Shown: positions 15,313-22,726, counted from the first letter of the stretch. The stretch: 25,965 nucleotides of DNA from JASJCP01 sp051155735 (GCA_051155735.1 DAXETX010000387.1:1-25965); one strand, 5' to 3'. A program made the numbers and translations. Notes: generated from the letters alone by a model not told the origin.

Positions 15313-16545
15313 ATGCCTAACTCTCAAAAATCCACTAAAGCCCGTCTCATTGAAGCTGCCTTAGATTTATTTGCGGAAAGAGGGGTCACTGAAACTACGA
15401 CAAAGGCTGTTGCAGAACGCGCCCAAGTGAATGAAGTTACTCTATTTCGTAATTTTGGCAACAAGTACCGCTTGCTTTTGGCAGTATTGGAAGATTCAGC
15501 AGTGTTTGCTAAATTAGTTCATGCTTTGGTAGAACAGGCTAATGCGAAAGATAGTGTGGCAGATTTTTTGCAAGAATATGCCCAAGAAAGCTTACATACT
15601 CTGGCTAAAGCTCCAGATTTAGTTCGTTCTATTGTGGGAGAGGCAGGAAACTATCCGATAGAAAATCGTTTGGCACTAGGCAAAGGATTAAGTGAAGCGA
15701 ATCGTTATGTAGCAGCATATTTAGCAGAAGCGATCGCCAAAGAAGGTTTAACTAGCGATCTCACCTCAGAACAAATTGTCAATCTACTAAACTTTTTGCT
15801 TTTGGGCTATTTCATTGTGGAATCTAGTACTGAAGGTTATAACTACTGGAATGAGAAAGATAATTTTTTAGAGAGTATTGTCAGATTATTTTTACAAGGT
15901 TCTTTTACTTCATCTCAAGCAACCTCGACAACTAACAAAACCAGTATGGTTAAAGTTGAAACCGAAAAAGTAGCAGACTTACCAGCTAGCTTAGTGCGAT
16001 CGCTATTTCAGAAAGCCAAAAAGACAGGAAAACAAGAGTATGCTTTGGTATATGTGTTATTTGGTGCGGGTTTATCTTTAGCAGAAGTTTTGACTTTAGA
16101 GCGATCGCATTTAGTAATTGAACCGACCCAACATATCTTACACATTAATCATGGTGCAAAGCGACAAGTTCCTTTAAATCAATGGGTGATGGGATTTCGC
16201 TATGGTTCAAAATCGACTAATCCTCTGATGCAATGGTTAAAAAGTCGCAAGGATAATCAGACAGCGATGTTTATTAATCAAGCAAGTGAGGCAATCACCA
16301 AAGCGGAACTGCAAACTATGTGGCAAGAATTAATTGCAGACATCTTAACTCCTCAAGGAAATTCGCCGACAATCGAGCAAGCCAGAGAAACTTGGTGTGT
16401 CGAGATGTTGATGCGAGGAATGAAACTCGAAGACTTAAGTATTCTCAGTGGCAGAGAAATTAAACAGCTACAAAAGTATGCTCAAAGAGCCAGAAATAAA
16501 GCAGCACTAGAAGCAGCAGCCAGACTAGATCAGAAAAAATCTTAA
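15313..16545 (+). CDS. TetR regulator fused to degenerate tyrosine-recombinase-like domain
   Basis: A 410-residue protein, about twice the usual TetR length. Residues 9-56 are a TetR helix-turn-helix (AALDLFAERGVTETTTKAVAERA ... EVTLFRNFGNKYRLL) and 57-198 the usual helical ligand/dimer domain. After a Ser/Thr-rich linker (199-218), residues about 222-400 resemble a tyrosine recombinase catalytic domain: GAGLSLAEVLTLERSHL aligns with the GLRxSELLxLxxxDI box, GAKRQVPL with the beta-hairpin Lys region, QARETWCVEMLMRGMKLEDLSILSG with HxLRHTFATHLLxxGxxLxxIQxLLG, and KYAQRA with the Tyr box. The box I Arg is replaced (Ser255), the HxxR His is Glu355 and the later His is Arg381, while Arg358 and Tyr389 remain. 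It is therefore probably not a recombinase. The context suggests it regulates desC or itself. Confidence 0.75.
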   Translation: MPNSQKSTKARLIEAALDLFAERGVTETTTKAVAERAQVNEVTLFRNFGNKYRLLLAVLEDSAVFAKLVHALVEQANAKDSVADFLQEYAQESLHTLAKAPDLVRSIVGEAGNYPIENRLALGKGLSEANRYVAAYLAEAIAKEGLTSDLTSEQIVNLLNFLLLGYFIVESSTEGYNYWNEKDNFLESIVRLFLQGSFTSSQATSTTNKTSMVKVETEKVADLPASLVRSLFQKAKKTGKQEYALVYVLFGAGLSLAEVLTLERSHLVIEPTQHILHINHGAKRQVPLNQWVMGFRYGSKSTNPLMQWLKSRKDNQTAMFINQASEAITKAELQTMWQELIADILTPQGNSPTIEQARETWCVEMLMRGMKLEDLSILSGREIKQLQKYAQRARNKAALEAAARLDQKKS

Positions 16546-16547
16546 TA

Positions 16548-17774
16548 TTATCTATTTATAATTGCCATAGCGTTTCCTGCAAGCCAACCTGTAGTCCAAG
16601 CACTTTGAAAATTAAAACCTCCTGTAACTCCATCAATATTTAAGATTTCTCCTGCAAAATAGAGTCCTGGACATATTTTACTTTCCATAGTTTTAAAATC
16701 AATTTCTTTGAGACTGACTCCGCCACAAGTAACAAACTCTTCTTTAAAAACTCCTTTGCCAATAATTTTATATTGACCTTGGACTAATTCTAAAATTAGT
16801 TTATTCAGTTCTTTTTTTCCTAATTCTGTCCAAAGTTTATCATGATTAATTTCTCCATAATTTACGAGACTTTGCCATAATCTTTTAGGTAGAGATAGAG
16901 GGCAATAGGTTAGAATTTTTTTCTTGGGTGTTGCGGATTTTACTTGTAATAATTTTTGCTTGAGAGTTTCTTGATTATACTGAGGTAGCCAATTAATTTC
17001 TAAACCACAATGATAGTTATGTTCAGATAAAAATCTAGCTCCCCAAGCAGATAACTTGAGAGTTGCAGGACCACTAAGACCCCAATGAGTGATTAATAAT
17101 GTGCCAGTTTGTTCTAGTTTATTTTTTTTATCTGATAACTTTAAATGGACATTTTCGACACTAACTCCTGCTAAATTTTTCAGTCTTGAATCTTGAATAT
17201 TGAAGGTAAATAAAGAAGGAACAGGAAATTCTATAGTATGTCCTAGTTGTTTTGCCCAACGATAACCTGAAGGATTACTTCCTGTGGCAATTAAAACCTT
17301 ATCTGCTAGTAATTTACTGCCGTTTCTTAAAGTAACTTGAAACTTTTGTTGATTTTTTTCGATAGATTTAACGGCTGTTTGAGTATGGATAATTACGCCT
17401 AAATTTTGGGCTTCTTTGGTTAAACAATTAATAATAGTGGCAGAGTCATCAGTAGTAGGAAATATTCTTCCATCAGCTTCGGTTTTTAGCTTAACTCCAC
17501 GAGATTCGTACCAAGCGATCGTATTTTGGGGTTGAAATCGCGTAAAAGCACCTCGTAAAGCTTTTCCGCCTCTAGGATAATTTTGCACTAGTTGAGTTGG
17601 CTCGAAACAGTGATGAGTTACATTACATCTTCCACCACCAGAAATTCTCACCTTGGCTAAAGGTTTAGCACCAGCTTCTAAAAGATTAATCCTGACATTA
17701 GCATTGATTTCAGCACAAGTAATTGCGCCGAAAAACCCTGCTGCACCACCACCAATAACAATTACATTGCTCAT
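16548..17774 (-). CDS. BaiN/HI0933-like FAD-dependent oxidoreductase
   Basis: A 408-residue flavoprotein of the HI0933/BaiN (YhiN) family. It opens with the FAD-binding IVIGGGAAGFFGAI (GxGxxG type, residues 5-18), followed by the family signature KVRISGGGRCNVTH (41-54), an internal NAD(P)-like ATGSNPSGY segment, and a C-terminal FAD-contacting stretch GLYFAGEILNIDGVTGGFNFQSAWTTGWLAG. Some members reduce bile-acid intermediates in gut bacteria, but the role in cyanobacteria is unknown. It is cytoplasmic, with no signal peptide. It converges on the tetR fusion with only 2 bp between the stop codons. On its upstream side it may be cotranscribed with the 57-codon membrane protein at 17815-17988 (40-bp gap). 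The start is the ATG at 17774. Confidence 0.88.
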   Translation of the reverse strand: MSNVIVIGGGAAGFFGAITCAEINANVRINLLEAGAKPLAKVRISGGGRCNVTHHCFEPTQLVQNYPRGGKALRGAFTRFQPQNTIAWYESRGVKLKTEADGRIFPTTDDSATIINCLTKEAQNLGVIIHTQTAVKSIEKNQQKFQVTLRNGSKLLADKVLIATGSNPSGYRWAKQLGHTIEFPVPSLFTFNIQDSRLKNLAGVSVENVHLKLSDKKNKLEQTGTLLITHWGLSGPATLKLSAWGARFLSEHNYHCGLEINWLPQYNQETLKQKLLQVKSATPKKKILTYCPLSLPKRLWQSLVNYGEINHDKLWTELGKKELNKLILELVQGQYKIIGKGVFKEEFVTCGGVSLKEIDFKTMESKICPGLYFAGEILNIDGVTGGFNFQSAWTTGWLAGNAMAIINR

Positions 17775-17814
17775 TTATCAGCGATCAATTTTTGCCTCTT
17801 TAAAGAAAACTATT

Positions 17815-17988
17815 TTAATATCTTAGAGTTCTTTTTATTCCCCAAGCTAAACCTGTACTGAGAGTAATTAGTAAAAGTAACAGGAGAACTCCGCCAGGAA
17901 GAAACGACAAAATACCTAAACCTCTAAGAATATAAACAATCAGAAAAATTACGAGAGAAACAATAAAAGTTTTTCTTAAGGTAATCAT
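17815..17988 (-). CDS. Small two-helix membrane protein (57 aa)
   Basis: A short frame starts at ATG 17988 and ends at TAA 17815. The product begins MITLRKTFIVSLVIFLIVYI, then LRGLGILSFLPGGV, then a second hydrophobic run LLLLLLITLSTGLAWG, and ends IKRTLRY. Two membrane segments (residues about 8-23 and 33-50) are joined by a Gly/Pro turn, with basic residues at both ends, so both termini should face the cytoplasm. It has no cysteines. Composition is what a real small membrane protein shows, and I recall similar short proteins in other cyanobacteria. There is no strong ribosome site (GGA about 12 nt upstream). It follows the cobW terminator, so it begins its own unit, perhaps with the flavoprotein downstream. 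Function unknown. Confidence 0.65.
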   Translation of the reverse strand: MITLRKTFIVSLVIFLIVYILRGLGILSFLPGGVLLLLLLITLSTGLAWGIKRTLRY

Positions 17989-18019
17989 GGGCTGTTGTTC
18001 CGAAACTAAACAACAAAAA

Positions 18020-18039
18020 GGATCGTAGTTTAACGATCC
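18020..18039 (-). terminator. Rho-independent terminator of the hupE-cobW operon
   Basis: GGATCGT (18020-18026) and ACGATCC (18033-18039) form a perfect 7-bp stem with a 6-nt loop. On the minus strand it is followed by TTTTTGTTGTTT. It lies 31 bp past the cobW stop. Confidence 0.85.
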
Positions 18040-18070
18040 CTACTGTAAAACTAACACAACCAAATTAAAT

Positions 18071-19108
18071 TTAGATGCTTAAAAGTTTCGGCAAAATTCC
18101 ATCTTGCGTAAGATTCCTTCCAATGAACACTAACCGAGTTTGACGCAGTTCATTCTGTGACCATAAACGGTCATAAAAAGTATCAAAACGATTACCAACT
18201 CCTTGTAATACTAAGCGCATTGGTTTATGCGCCACATTAACAAAACCCTTGATCCGATATATTTCCTCTTGCTGAACTAAGTTCTGTAATTGCTGAGTCA
18301 GTTGCTTCGGTTCAAAAGTGCGATCGCAAATCAATTCTATAGAGTTAATCTCATCATCATGATCGTGTTCTGCTTCGTCATCATGATGAGAAGGACGACT
18401 TGCTAAATTATCTTCTACCGCAGCATTAAAACCCAACAAGAGATGAGGATCGATGTTGCCATCTTGAGTGGTGATAACTTTAACTCCTGGAGAGAGTTCT
18501 GTTTGTAACCAATTTTTGATCCTCTTGATCGCAGCAGCTTCTACCAGATCGGTTTTAGTTAATAATACTAAATCCGCACAAGCTAATTGATCTTCAAACA
18601 ATTCCTCAATCGGGGTTTCGTGTTCCAAATTCGGATCGGCTTGACGTTGTGCTTCTAAAGCTGCGACATCTTTTACTACTGTACCTGCTGCTAATGCCTG
18701 ACAATCTACCACCGTTACAACTCCATCTACCGTAGCAGCATGACGAATATCTTGCCACCGAAAAGCTTGGATCAAAGGTTTAGGTAAAGCTAGTCCTGAA
18801 GTCTCGATTAAAAGATTGTCAATTTTATCTCGTCGCTGAAGTAACTCTTGCATCGTCGGGTAAAACTCTTCTTGTACAGTACAACAGAGACAACCATTAG
18901 TAAGTTCAATAATATTGCTGTTAGCCTCTTCTGGTTCATCGCAAACTTGACAAGAACGCAATAAGTCTCCGTCAATTCCCACCTCACCGAACTCATTAAC
19001 CAAAACTGCGATACGTCTTCCTTGATTATTTTGTAACAGGTTGCGGACAAGAGTCGTTTTTCCCGCACCAAGAAAGCCTGTGATGACTGTAACTGGTATT
19101 TTGTGCAT
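18071..19108 (-). CDS. cobW: CobW-type COG0523 metallochaperone GTPase
   Basis: A G3E-family GTPase of 345 residues that moves a metal ion at the cost of GTP. Walker A GFLGAGKT is at 11-18, the metal-binding CxCC (GCLCC) at 72-76, the guanine-specificity motif TKTD at 184-187, and a His/Asp-rich metal loop at 241-252 (HHDDEAEHDHDD). The C-terminal CobW_C domain runs from about 258 to 340. COG0523 members handle zinc, cobalt, iron or nickel. Here a cobalamin riboswitch and hupE lie upstream, so cobalt delivery for B12 synthesis is the best reading. The gene is 76 bp after hupE on the same strand and shares its terminator at 18020-18039. Confidence 0.88.
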   Translation of the reverse strand: MHKIPVTVITGFLGAGKTTLVRNLLQNNQGRRIAVLVNEFGEVGIDGDLLRSCQVCDEPEEANSNIIELTNGCLCCTVQEEFYPTMQELLQRRDKIDNLLIETSGLALPKPLIQAFRWQDIRHAATVDGVVTVVDCQALAAGTVVKDVAALEAQRQADPNLEHETPIEELFEDQLACADLVLLTKTDLVEAAAIKRIKNWLQTELSPGVKVITTQDGNIDPHLLLGFNAAVEDNLASRPSHHDDEAEHDHDDEINSIELICDRTFEPKQLTQQLQNLVQQEEIYRIKGFVNVAHKPMRLVLQGVGNRFDTFYDRLWSQNELRQTRLVFIGRNLTQDGILPKLLSI

Positions 19109-19124
19109 ATTTATTTGATTAAAT

Positions 19125-19154
19125 ATCTGTGTTTATCTGCGTTGATCTGTGGAT
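19125..19154. repeat. Decanucleotide tandem repeat (3 units)
   Basis: ATCTGTGTTT, ATCTGCGTTG and ATCTGTGGAT lie in tandem with a 10-bp period in the hupE-cobW gap. The same motif family (CACAGATxAACxCAGAT on the other strand) is scattered between genes in many bacteria. It is short enough to be transcribed within the operon. Confidence 0.55.
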
Positions 19155-19184
19155 CGAATTCATCCAAGTCATTAGCGACAAAAA

Positions 19185-19829
19185 TCAACCCAGTAAATAA
19201 CTCAACCCAATTCCGCAGATAGTAAAGCCACAAAAACGTAGTGGCAAAAAAGACTGATTAACCGATTTATTGCTAAGCAAACTCCCTAAAAAAAATGCGA
19301 TCGCACTAACTATTAATTGAATTATCACAAAGCCAAACAAATAAGCACCTAAAGGAGTCATTTCTGCACCCACAATAGATTCTCCGTAGGCATAGCCATG
19401 AAAAATTCCTGCGATCGCACTTATGGCAATTATTAAACCGAAATTAATTCTCTTTTCTGAAGTTAAAACTATCCCAATAATTAAAACTGAAATAGCAATA
19501 ATTAGTTCTGGAATAGGAAGAGAAATTTTAGCCAAATGAATTAATGTTCCTAAAGCCGTAGTAACGCCAAAAGAAACAGGAATAATTAAGCCAAACTTGT
19601 CAGCTAAAACTGCTAACAAACCCACCGCAACTACGAAAGCAAAATGATCTAAACCAATAATTGGGTGTGCCAAACCTGACATAAACCCTTCCCAAAAATT
19701 CCTGGGAACTGCTCCATCTAAAGGATGATGTGCCAAAACTGATGGAGTAGCAAATATGAGACTAATAACTAATACTAAACTCAAACAAGCTAGGGAATTA
19801 ATGCCCCGCTTTAAACTTATATTTAACAC
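19185..19829 (-). CDS. hupE: HupE/UreJ-family transporter, probably cobalt
   Basis: A 214-residue polytopic inner-membrane protein of the HupE/UreJ family. A signal peptide ends near VLA (31-33), exposing HHPLDG at the mature N-terminus. Five to six hydrophobic helices follow. Family metal motifs are HPIIGLDHFAF (about 55-65) and FHGYAYGE (about 143-150). Members carry nickel or cobalt. A cobalamin riboswitch 110 nt upstream makes this a cobalt importer for B12 synthesis, as proposed for other B12-regulated cyanobacterial hupE genes. The start is a GTG at 19829, fixed by GAGG (complement at 19838-19841) 8 nt upstream; there is no ATG in the signal-peptide region. It is the first gene of an operon with cobW. 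Confidence 0.9.
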   Translation of the reverse strand: MLNISLKRGINSLACLSLVLVISLIFATPSVLAHHPLDGAVPRNFWEGFMSGLAHPIIGLDHFAFVVAVGLLAVLADKFGLIIPVSFGVTTALGTLIHLAKISLPIPELIIAISVLIIGIVLTSEKRINFGLIIAISAIAGIFHGYAYGESIVGAEMTPLGAYLFGFVIIQLIVSAIAFFLGSLLSNKSVNQSFLPLRFCGFTICGIGLSYLLG

Positions 19830-19941
19830 AATCCGTACCTCGCAGATTTGCTTGTAAATAGCGATCGCTGTTTTTTAATCAATAAAGCAATTAATTAGTA
19901 GTTGACAACTAACCAAGAGACTTTAAATAAGAACTAACAGC

Positions 19942-20075
19942 TTGCGCCTCGGCAGGTATCCTGACTGAGAAATAAAAATTAATTTCATCACAGTTGCGGT
20001 ACAGCGTTGGATTTACACCAAACTTTCCCCTTTGCTTCTGCTAGCTGACCCCCAGCAGAACCGAGTAACATCTAA
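19942..20075 (-). promoter_or_regulatory. Cobalamin (B12) riboswitch
   Basis: Read on the minus strand, this contains the canonical conserved core of the AdoCbl riboswitch: GGGGAAAGTTTGGTG, then AAATCCAACGCTGTACCGC, then AACTGTGAT, and finally the B12 box AGTCAGGATACCTGCC (complement at 19951-19967). The closing helix pairs CTCGG (complement of 20061-20065) with CCGAG (complement of 19948-19952). It controls hupE 110 nt downstream, and through it cobW. When adenosylcobalamin binds, expression should fall. I see no strong intrinsic terminator after it; only the small TAGTTG/CAACTA hairpin at 19899-19911 lies before the GAGG ribosome site, so the mode could be translational. Confidence 0.93.
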
Positions 20076-20091
20076 CCATACCATAAGACTG

Positions 20092-20097
20092 TATAAT
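20092..20097 (+). promoter_or_regulatory. Probable -10 element of argJ
   Basis: TATAAT lies 34 bp upstream of the argJ ATG. No good -35 is visible at 17 bp. The riboswitch-led hupE transcript must start close by on the other strand, so the two promoters probably overlap here. Confidence 0.45.
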
Positions 20098-20131
20098 CAG
20101 CCTTAGATTTAACAAACAGCAGTAGAAAATT

Positions 20132-21373
20132 ATGACAGATTGGCAGATAGTTACAGGGGGTATTACTGCACCCAAAGGATATCGCGCAGCAGGGATTAAA
20201 GCAGGATTAAAAAAATCTGGGGCGGAAGATTTAGCGTTGATTTTGTCAGATACAGAGGCGATCGCTGCTGGCGTTTTTACTACTTCTCAGGTTCGGGCTG
20301 CTTGCGTTGATTACTGCCGTCAAAAACTCCAAAATGATTCTAATAAAAGAGCGATTTTATGTAATGCAGGGCAAGCTAATGCTGCGACAGGTGAATTAGG
20401 CTGGCAAGATGCCCTCGAAAGTGCTGAAATATTGGCAAAAGCCTTAAATCTTGCTCCTGATATGATTCTGCTGGCTTCTACAGGAGTCATCGGACAAAGA
20501 ATTAAAATGGACGCTTTGCGGGCTGCCATTCCCCAGTTAGTCGCCTCCGCCTCGCCTGAAGGGGGTGAAGCTGCTGCTAAAGCTATTATCACTACTGACC
20601 TTACTATCAAAGAAATTGCCCTGGAAACTACTATTGAAGGTCGTCCTGTCCGTATTGGTGGAATTGCTAAAGGCTCAGGGATGATTCATCCTAATATGGC
20701 TACTATGTTAGCCTTCATTACTTGTGATGCTGCAGTAGCAACTCACTTGTGGCAAGAAATGTTAAAACGTGCCGTTGATCGCAGCTTTAATCAGATTACC
20801 GTTGATGGTGACACCAGTACTAATGACTGCGCGATCGCTCTAGCTAATGGACAGTCTCGCACCCCCGCAATTACCGAGATGGGGCAAAATGCCCAGAAAC
20901 TCGAAGCAATGCTGACAGAAGTATGTCAATATCTCGCAAAAGCGATCGCTCGTGATGGTGAAGGCGCAACTTGTCTCATTGAAGTACAAGTCTCAGGCGC
21001 ACCCAATGCTCAAGCTGCTGCCCAAGTAGCCAAAACCATTGTCGGCTCATCCCTAGTCAAATCCGCAGTCTTTGGACGCGATCCTAACTGGGGACGCATC
21101 GCTGCTGCTGCTGGTCGGGCTGATGTCAAGTTTCATCAAGACGAACTCAGTATCAAATTAGGAGATATTGCCTTAATGGAAAATGGACAACCCCTGGCTT
21201 TTGACCGTGTTGCTGCTAGTAACTATCTCAAACAAGCAGCCGAAGGCGCATATCTTCAAGATGATACCGTGTTAATTTCGGTTTGTATTGGTAGTGGCGC
21301 TGGTACTGGAACGGCTTGGGGTTGTGATTTGACCTATAAGTATGTCGAAATTAATGCTGAATATACTACTTAG
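20132..21373 (+). CDS. argJ: Bifunctional ornithine acetyltransferase / N-acetylglutamate synthase (ArgJ)
   Basis: Transfers the acetyl group from N-acetylornithine to glutamate, closing the cyclic arginine pathway; many members also use acetyl-CoA. The 413-residue precursor cleaves itself before the nucleophile Thr191 in KGSGMIHPNMATMLAF, giving alpha and beta chains. Other family segments are GITAPKGYRAAGIKAGLKKS at the N-terminus, ASTGVIGQ (115-122), DGDTSTND and the C-terminal FGRDPNWGRIAAAAGRA. The length is normal. The start is the ATG at 20132, though the ribosome site is weak. It is divergent from the B12-regulated hupE operon and appears to be transcribed alone, with a 138-bp gap before the next gene. 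Confidence 0.96.
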   Translation: MTDWQIVTGGITAPKGYRAAGIKAGLKKSGAEDLALILSDTEAIAAGVFTTSQVRAACVDYCRQKLQNDSNKRAILCNAGQANAATGELGWQDALESAEILAKALNLAPDMILLASTGVIGQRIKMDALRAAIPQLVASASPEGGEAAAKAIITTDLTIKEIALETTIEGRPVRIGGIAKGSGMIHPNMATMLAFITCDAAVATHLWQEMLKRAVDRSFNQITVDGDTSTNDCAIALANGQSRTPAITEMGQNAQKLEAMLTEVCQYLAKAIARDGEGATCLIEVQVSGAPNAQAAAQVAKTIVGSSLVKSAVFGRDPNWGRIAAAAGRADVKFHQDELSIKLGDIALMENGQPLAFDRVAASNYLKQAAEGAYLQDDTVLISVCIGSGAGTGTAWGCDLTYKYVEINAEYTT

Positions 21374-21469
21374 CAGTTTTTACTCCGTTTTGTTGGCAAT
21401 CACCATAACTGTTGACAAGGTCGATCTCAAACTAAGAACATACGTTAAGAAACTATATTTTTTAAATCT

Positions 21470-21499
21470 GGATGCTTTAGCATTGGCGAAGCAAAATCC
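21470..21499 (+). promoter_or_regulatory. Possible leader hairpin of the cyclophilin gene
   Basis: Nested short complements lie just upstream of the start: GGAT (21470) with ATCC, GCTT with AAGC, and ATGCT/AGCAT inside. The fold is imperfect. A TTGACA at 21412-21417 could be part of the promoter, but its -10 is unclear. Confidence 0.25.
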
Positions 21500-21511
21500 T
21501 GCTGGGAACTT

Positions 21512-22636
21512 ATGAAAACTAGAGACAATATGCTTACGGGAAAAGGCAAAAAGTTGCTTCGTAACTTAACTAAAACAATTTTGCTAATTGTCATTGTAAT
21601 TAGCTCTTTAACTATGGGATGGCAAGAGGGTGCGATCGCTGGTTTAGCCCAAGGAGATGCCATTACCGATCCCAAAGCGATACTCAGATATGCCCTTCCG
21701 CTTGATAATGATTCGGTGAGAAAACTCCAAGGAAGCATTGAAGATCTCTCGCGACAGTTACGAGTGAAAATGTGGGGCAAAATTAATCGCGATATTAAAG
21801 ATGCTGCTTTTGTGCTAAAAATACGTCGCCCTAAAATCCTCGCTGGAGTTCCCGCAGAATTGCAACCAAAGGCGGAAACCCTACTCGATGAACTCACTAC
21901 AGGAGTTGAAGAACTCAAAGAGTTAGCAGAAGTCAGAGATCGTGAAGGTCTTTATCTTAAAAGAAGAGAACTACTCGATATTGTCACTGAGTTAGAAGAA
22001 TCGATGGTAGTCGGATATCCTTTTGCCATTCCTGAAGAGTATGCCAACTTACCACAACTTTTAGGAAGAGCGACGATCGAGATGAAAACCAACAAAGGAG
22101 ATTTAACAATAGTTGTTGACGGCTATAGTGCGCCGATTAATGCTGGTAACTTTGTCGATCTGGTTAATCGCGGTTTTTATGATGATTTAAACTTTAATCG
22201 TGAAGAAGAATTATATATTCTTCAAGCTGGCGATCCTCCTGGTCCTGAAGTTGGATTTATTGACCCTGAAACCAAGCAATATCGTGCTATCCCCCTAGAA
22301 GTTTTAGTTCAAGGCGATCCAGAACCAGTATATGGTGTAACTTTAGAAGAATTAGGACGATATTTAGATACTCCTGCACTACCTTTTAATGCCTATGGTG
22401 CAGTAGCTTTAGCCCGTCCTGCTAACGATCCTAATGGCGGTTCATCACAATTTTTCTTCTTTAAATTCGATACAGAACTTACGCCCCCTGGTTACAATCT
22501 TTTGGATGGACGTTATTCTGTCTTTGGTTATGTGGTAGAAGGAAAAGAAGTCCTCGAAGCATTAACCGCCAACGATAAAATTATTTCCGCCAAGGTAGTT
22601 AAAGGTTTAAACAACTTAGTTCAACCTAATAGTTAG
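21512..22636 (+). CDS. TLP40/CYP38-like cyclophilin-type peptidyl-prolyl isomerase
   Basis: A 374-residue exported protein. A basic N-terminus and hydrophobic segment (about 17-36) give a signal peptide or anchor to the thylakoid lumen or periplasm. Residues about 50-165 form a helical domain (DNDSVRKLQGSIEDLSRQLR, ELQPKAETLLDELTTGVEEL) and about 185-370 a cyclophilin barrel (ATIEMKTNKGDLTIVVDGYSAPINAGNFVDLVNRGFYDDLNFNR ... GSSQFFFFKFD ... YSVFGYVVEGKEVLEAL). This matches plant CYP38/TLP40 and cyanobacterial Sll0408-type proteins, which aid photosystem II assembly. In those, isomerase activity is weak or absent, and here too the catalytic Arg region reads FNREEELYILQAGDP. A second possible start is the ATG at 21530. 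Confidence 0.88.
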   Translation: MKTRDNMLTGKGKKLLRNLTKTILLIVIVISSLTMGWQEGAIAGLAQGDAITDPKAILRYALPLDNDSVRKLQGSIEDLSRQLRVKMWGKINRDIKDAAFVLKIRRPKILAGVPAELQPKAETLLDELTTGVEELKELAEVRDREGLYLKRRELLDIVTELEESMVVGYPFAIPEEYANLPQLLGRATIEMKTNKGDLTIVVDGYSAPINAGNFVDLVNRGFYDDLNFNREEELYILQAGDPPGPEVGFIDPETKQYRAIPLEVLVQGDPEPVYGVTLEELGRYLDTPALPFNAYGAVALARPANDPNGGSSQFFFFKFDTELTPPGYNLLDGRYSVFGYVVEGKEVLEALTANDKIISAKVVKGLNNLVQPNS

Positions 22637-22672
22637 TCAGAGAAACCCTGCGCCCTTAACGACGGTGTAACG

Positions 22673-22693
22673 TTGACCGCCTTCCGCGGTCAA
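22673..22693. terminator. Hairpin after the cyclophilin gene
   Basis: TTGACCGC (22673-22680) and GCGGTCAA (22686-22693) form a perfect 8-bp GC-rich stem with a CTTCC loop, 37 bp past the stop. It lies between convergent genes and is followed by AAATATG rather than T-runs, so termination is probable but not certain. Confidence 0.55.
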
Positions 22694-22697
22694 AATA

Positions 22698-22726
22698 TGC
22701 GATCGCGAAACCCTTTAGCGATCGCA
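22698..22726. terminator. Hairpin built from two HIP1 sites
   Basis: TGCGATCGC (22698-22706) and GCGATCGCA (22718-22726) form a perfect 9-bp stem around an 11-nt loop. Each arm contains a full HIP1 octamer. It follows the previous hairpin by 4 bp and ends 9 bp before the stop of the reverse-strand gene, so it may serve as that gene's terminator. Confidence 0.5.

Noticed and set aside
15313..16545. Active integrase marking a mobile element
   Set aside because: Key catalytic residues are replaced, there is no tRNA or att-like direct repeat nearby, and the neighbours are housekeeping genes.
18071..19829. Nickel/hydrogenase locus suggested by HupE
   Set aside because: No hydrogenase or urease genes are nearby, and the cobalamin riboswitch points to cobalt.
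20320..20610. 96-codon minus-strand frame
   Set aside because: It is antisense to argJ, whose product is full length with all family motifs.
21445..21918. 157-codon minus-strand frame
   Set aside because: It is antisense to the start of the cyclophilin gene, is Ser/Arg-rich and has no recognisable motif.
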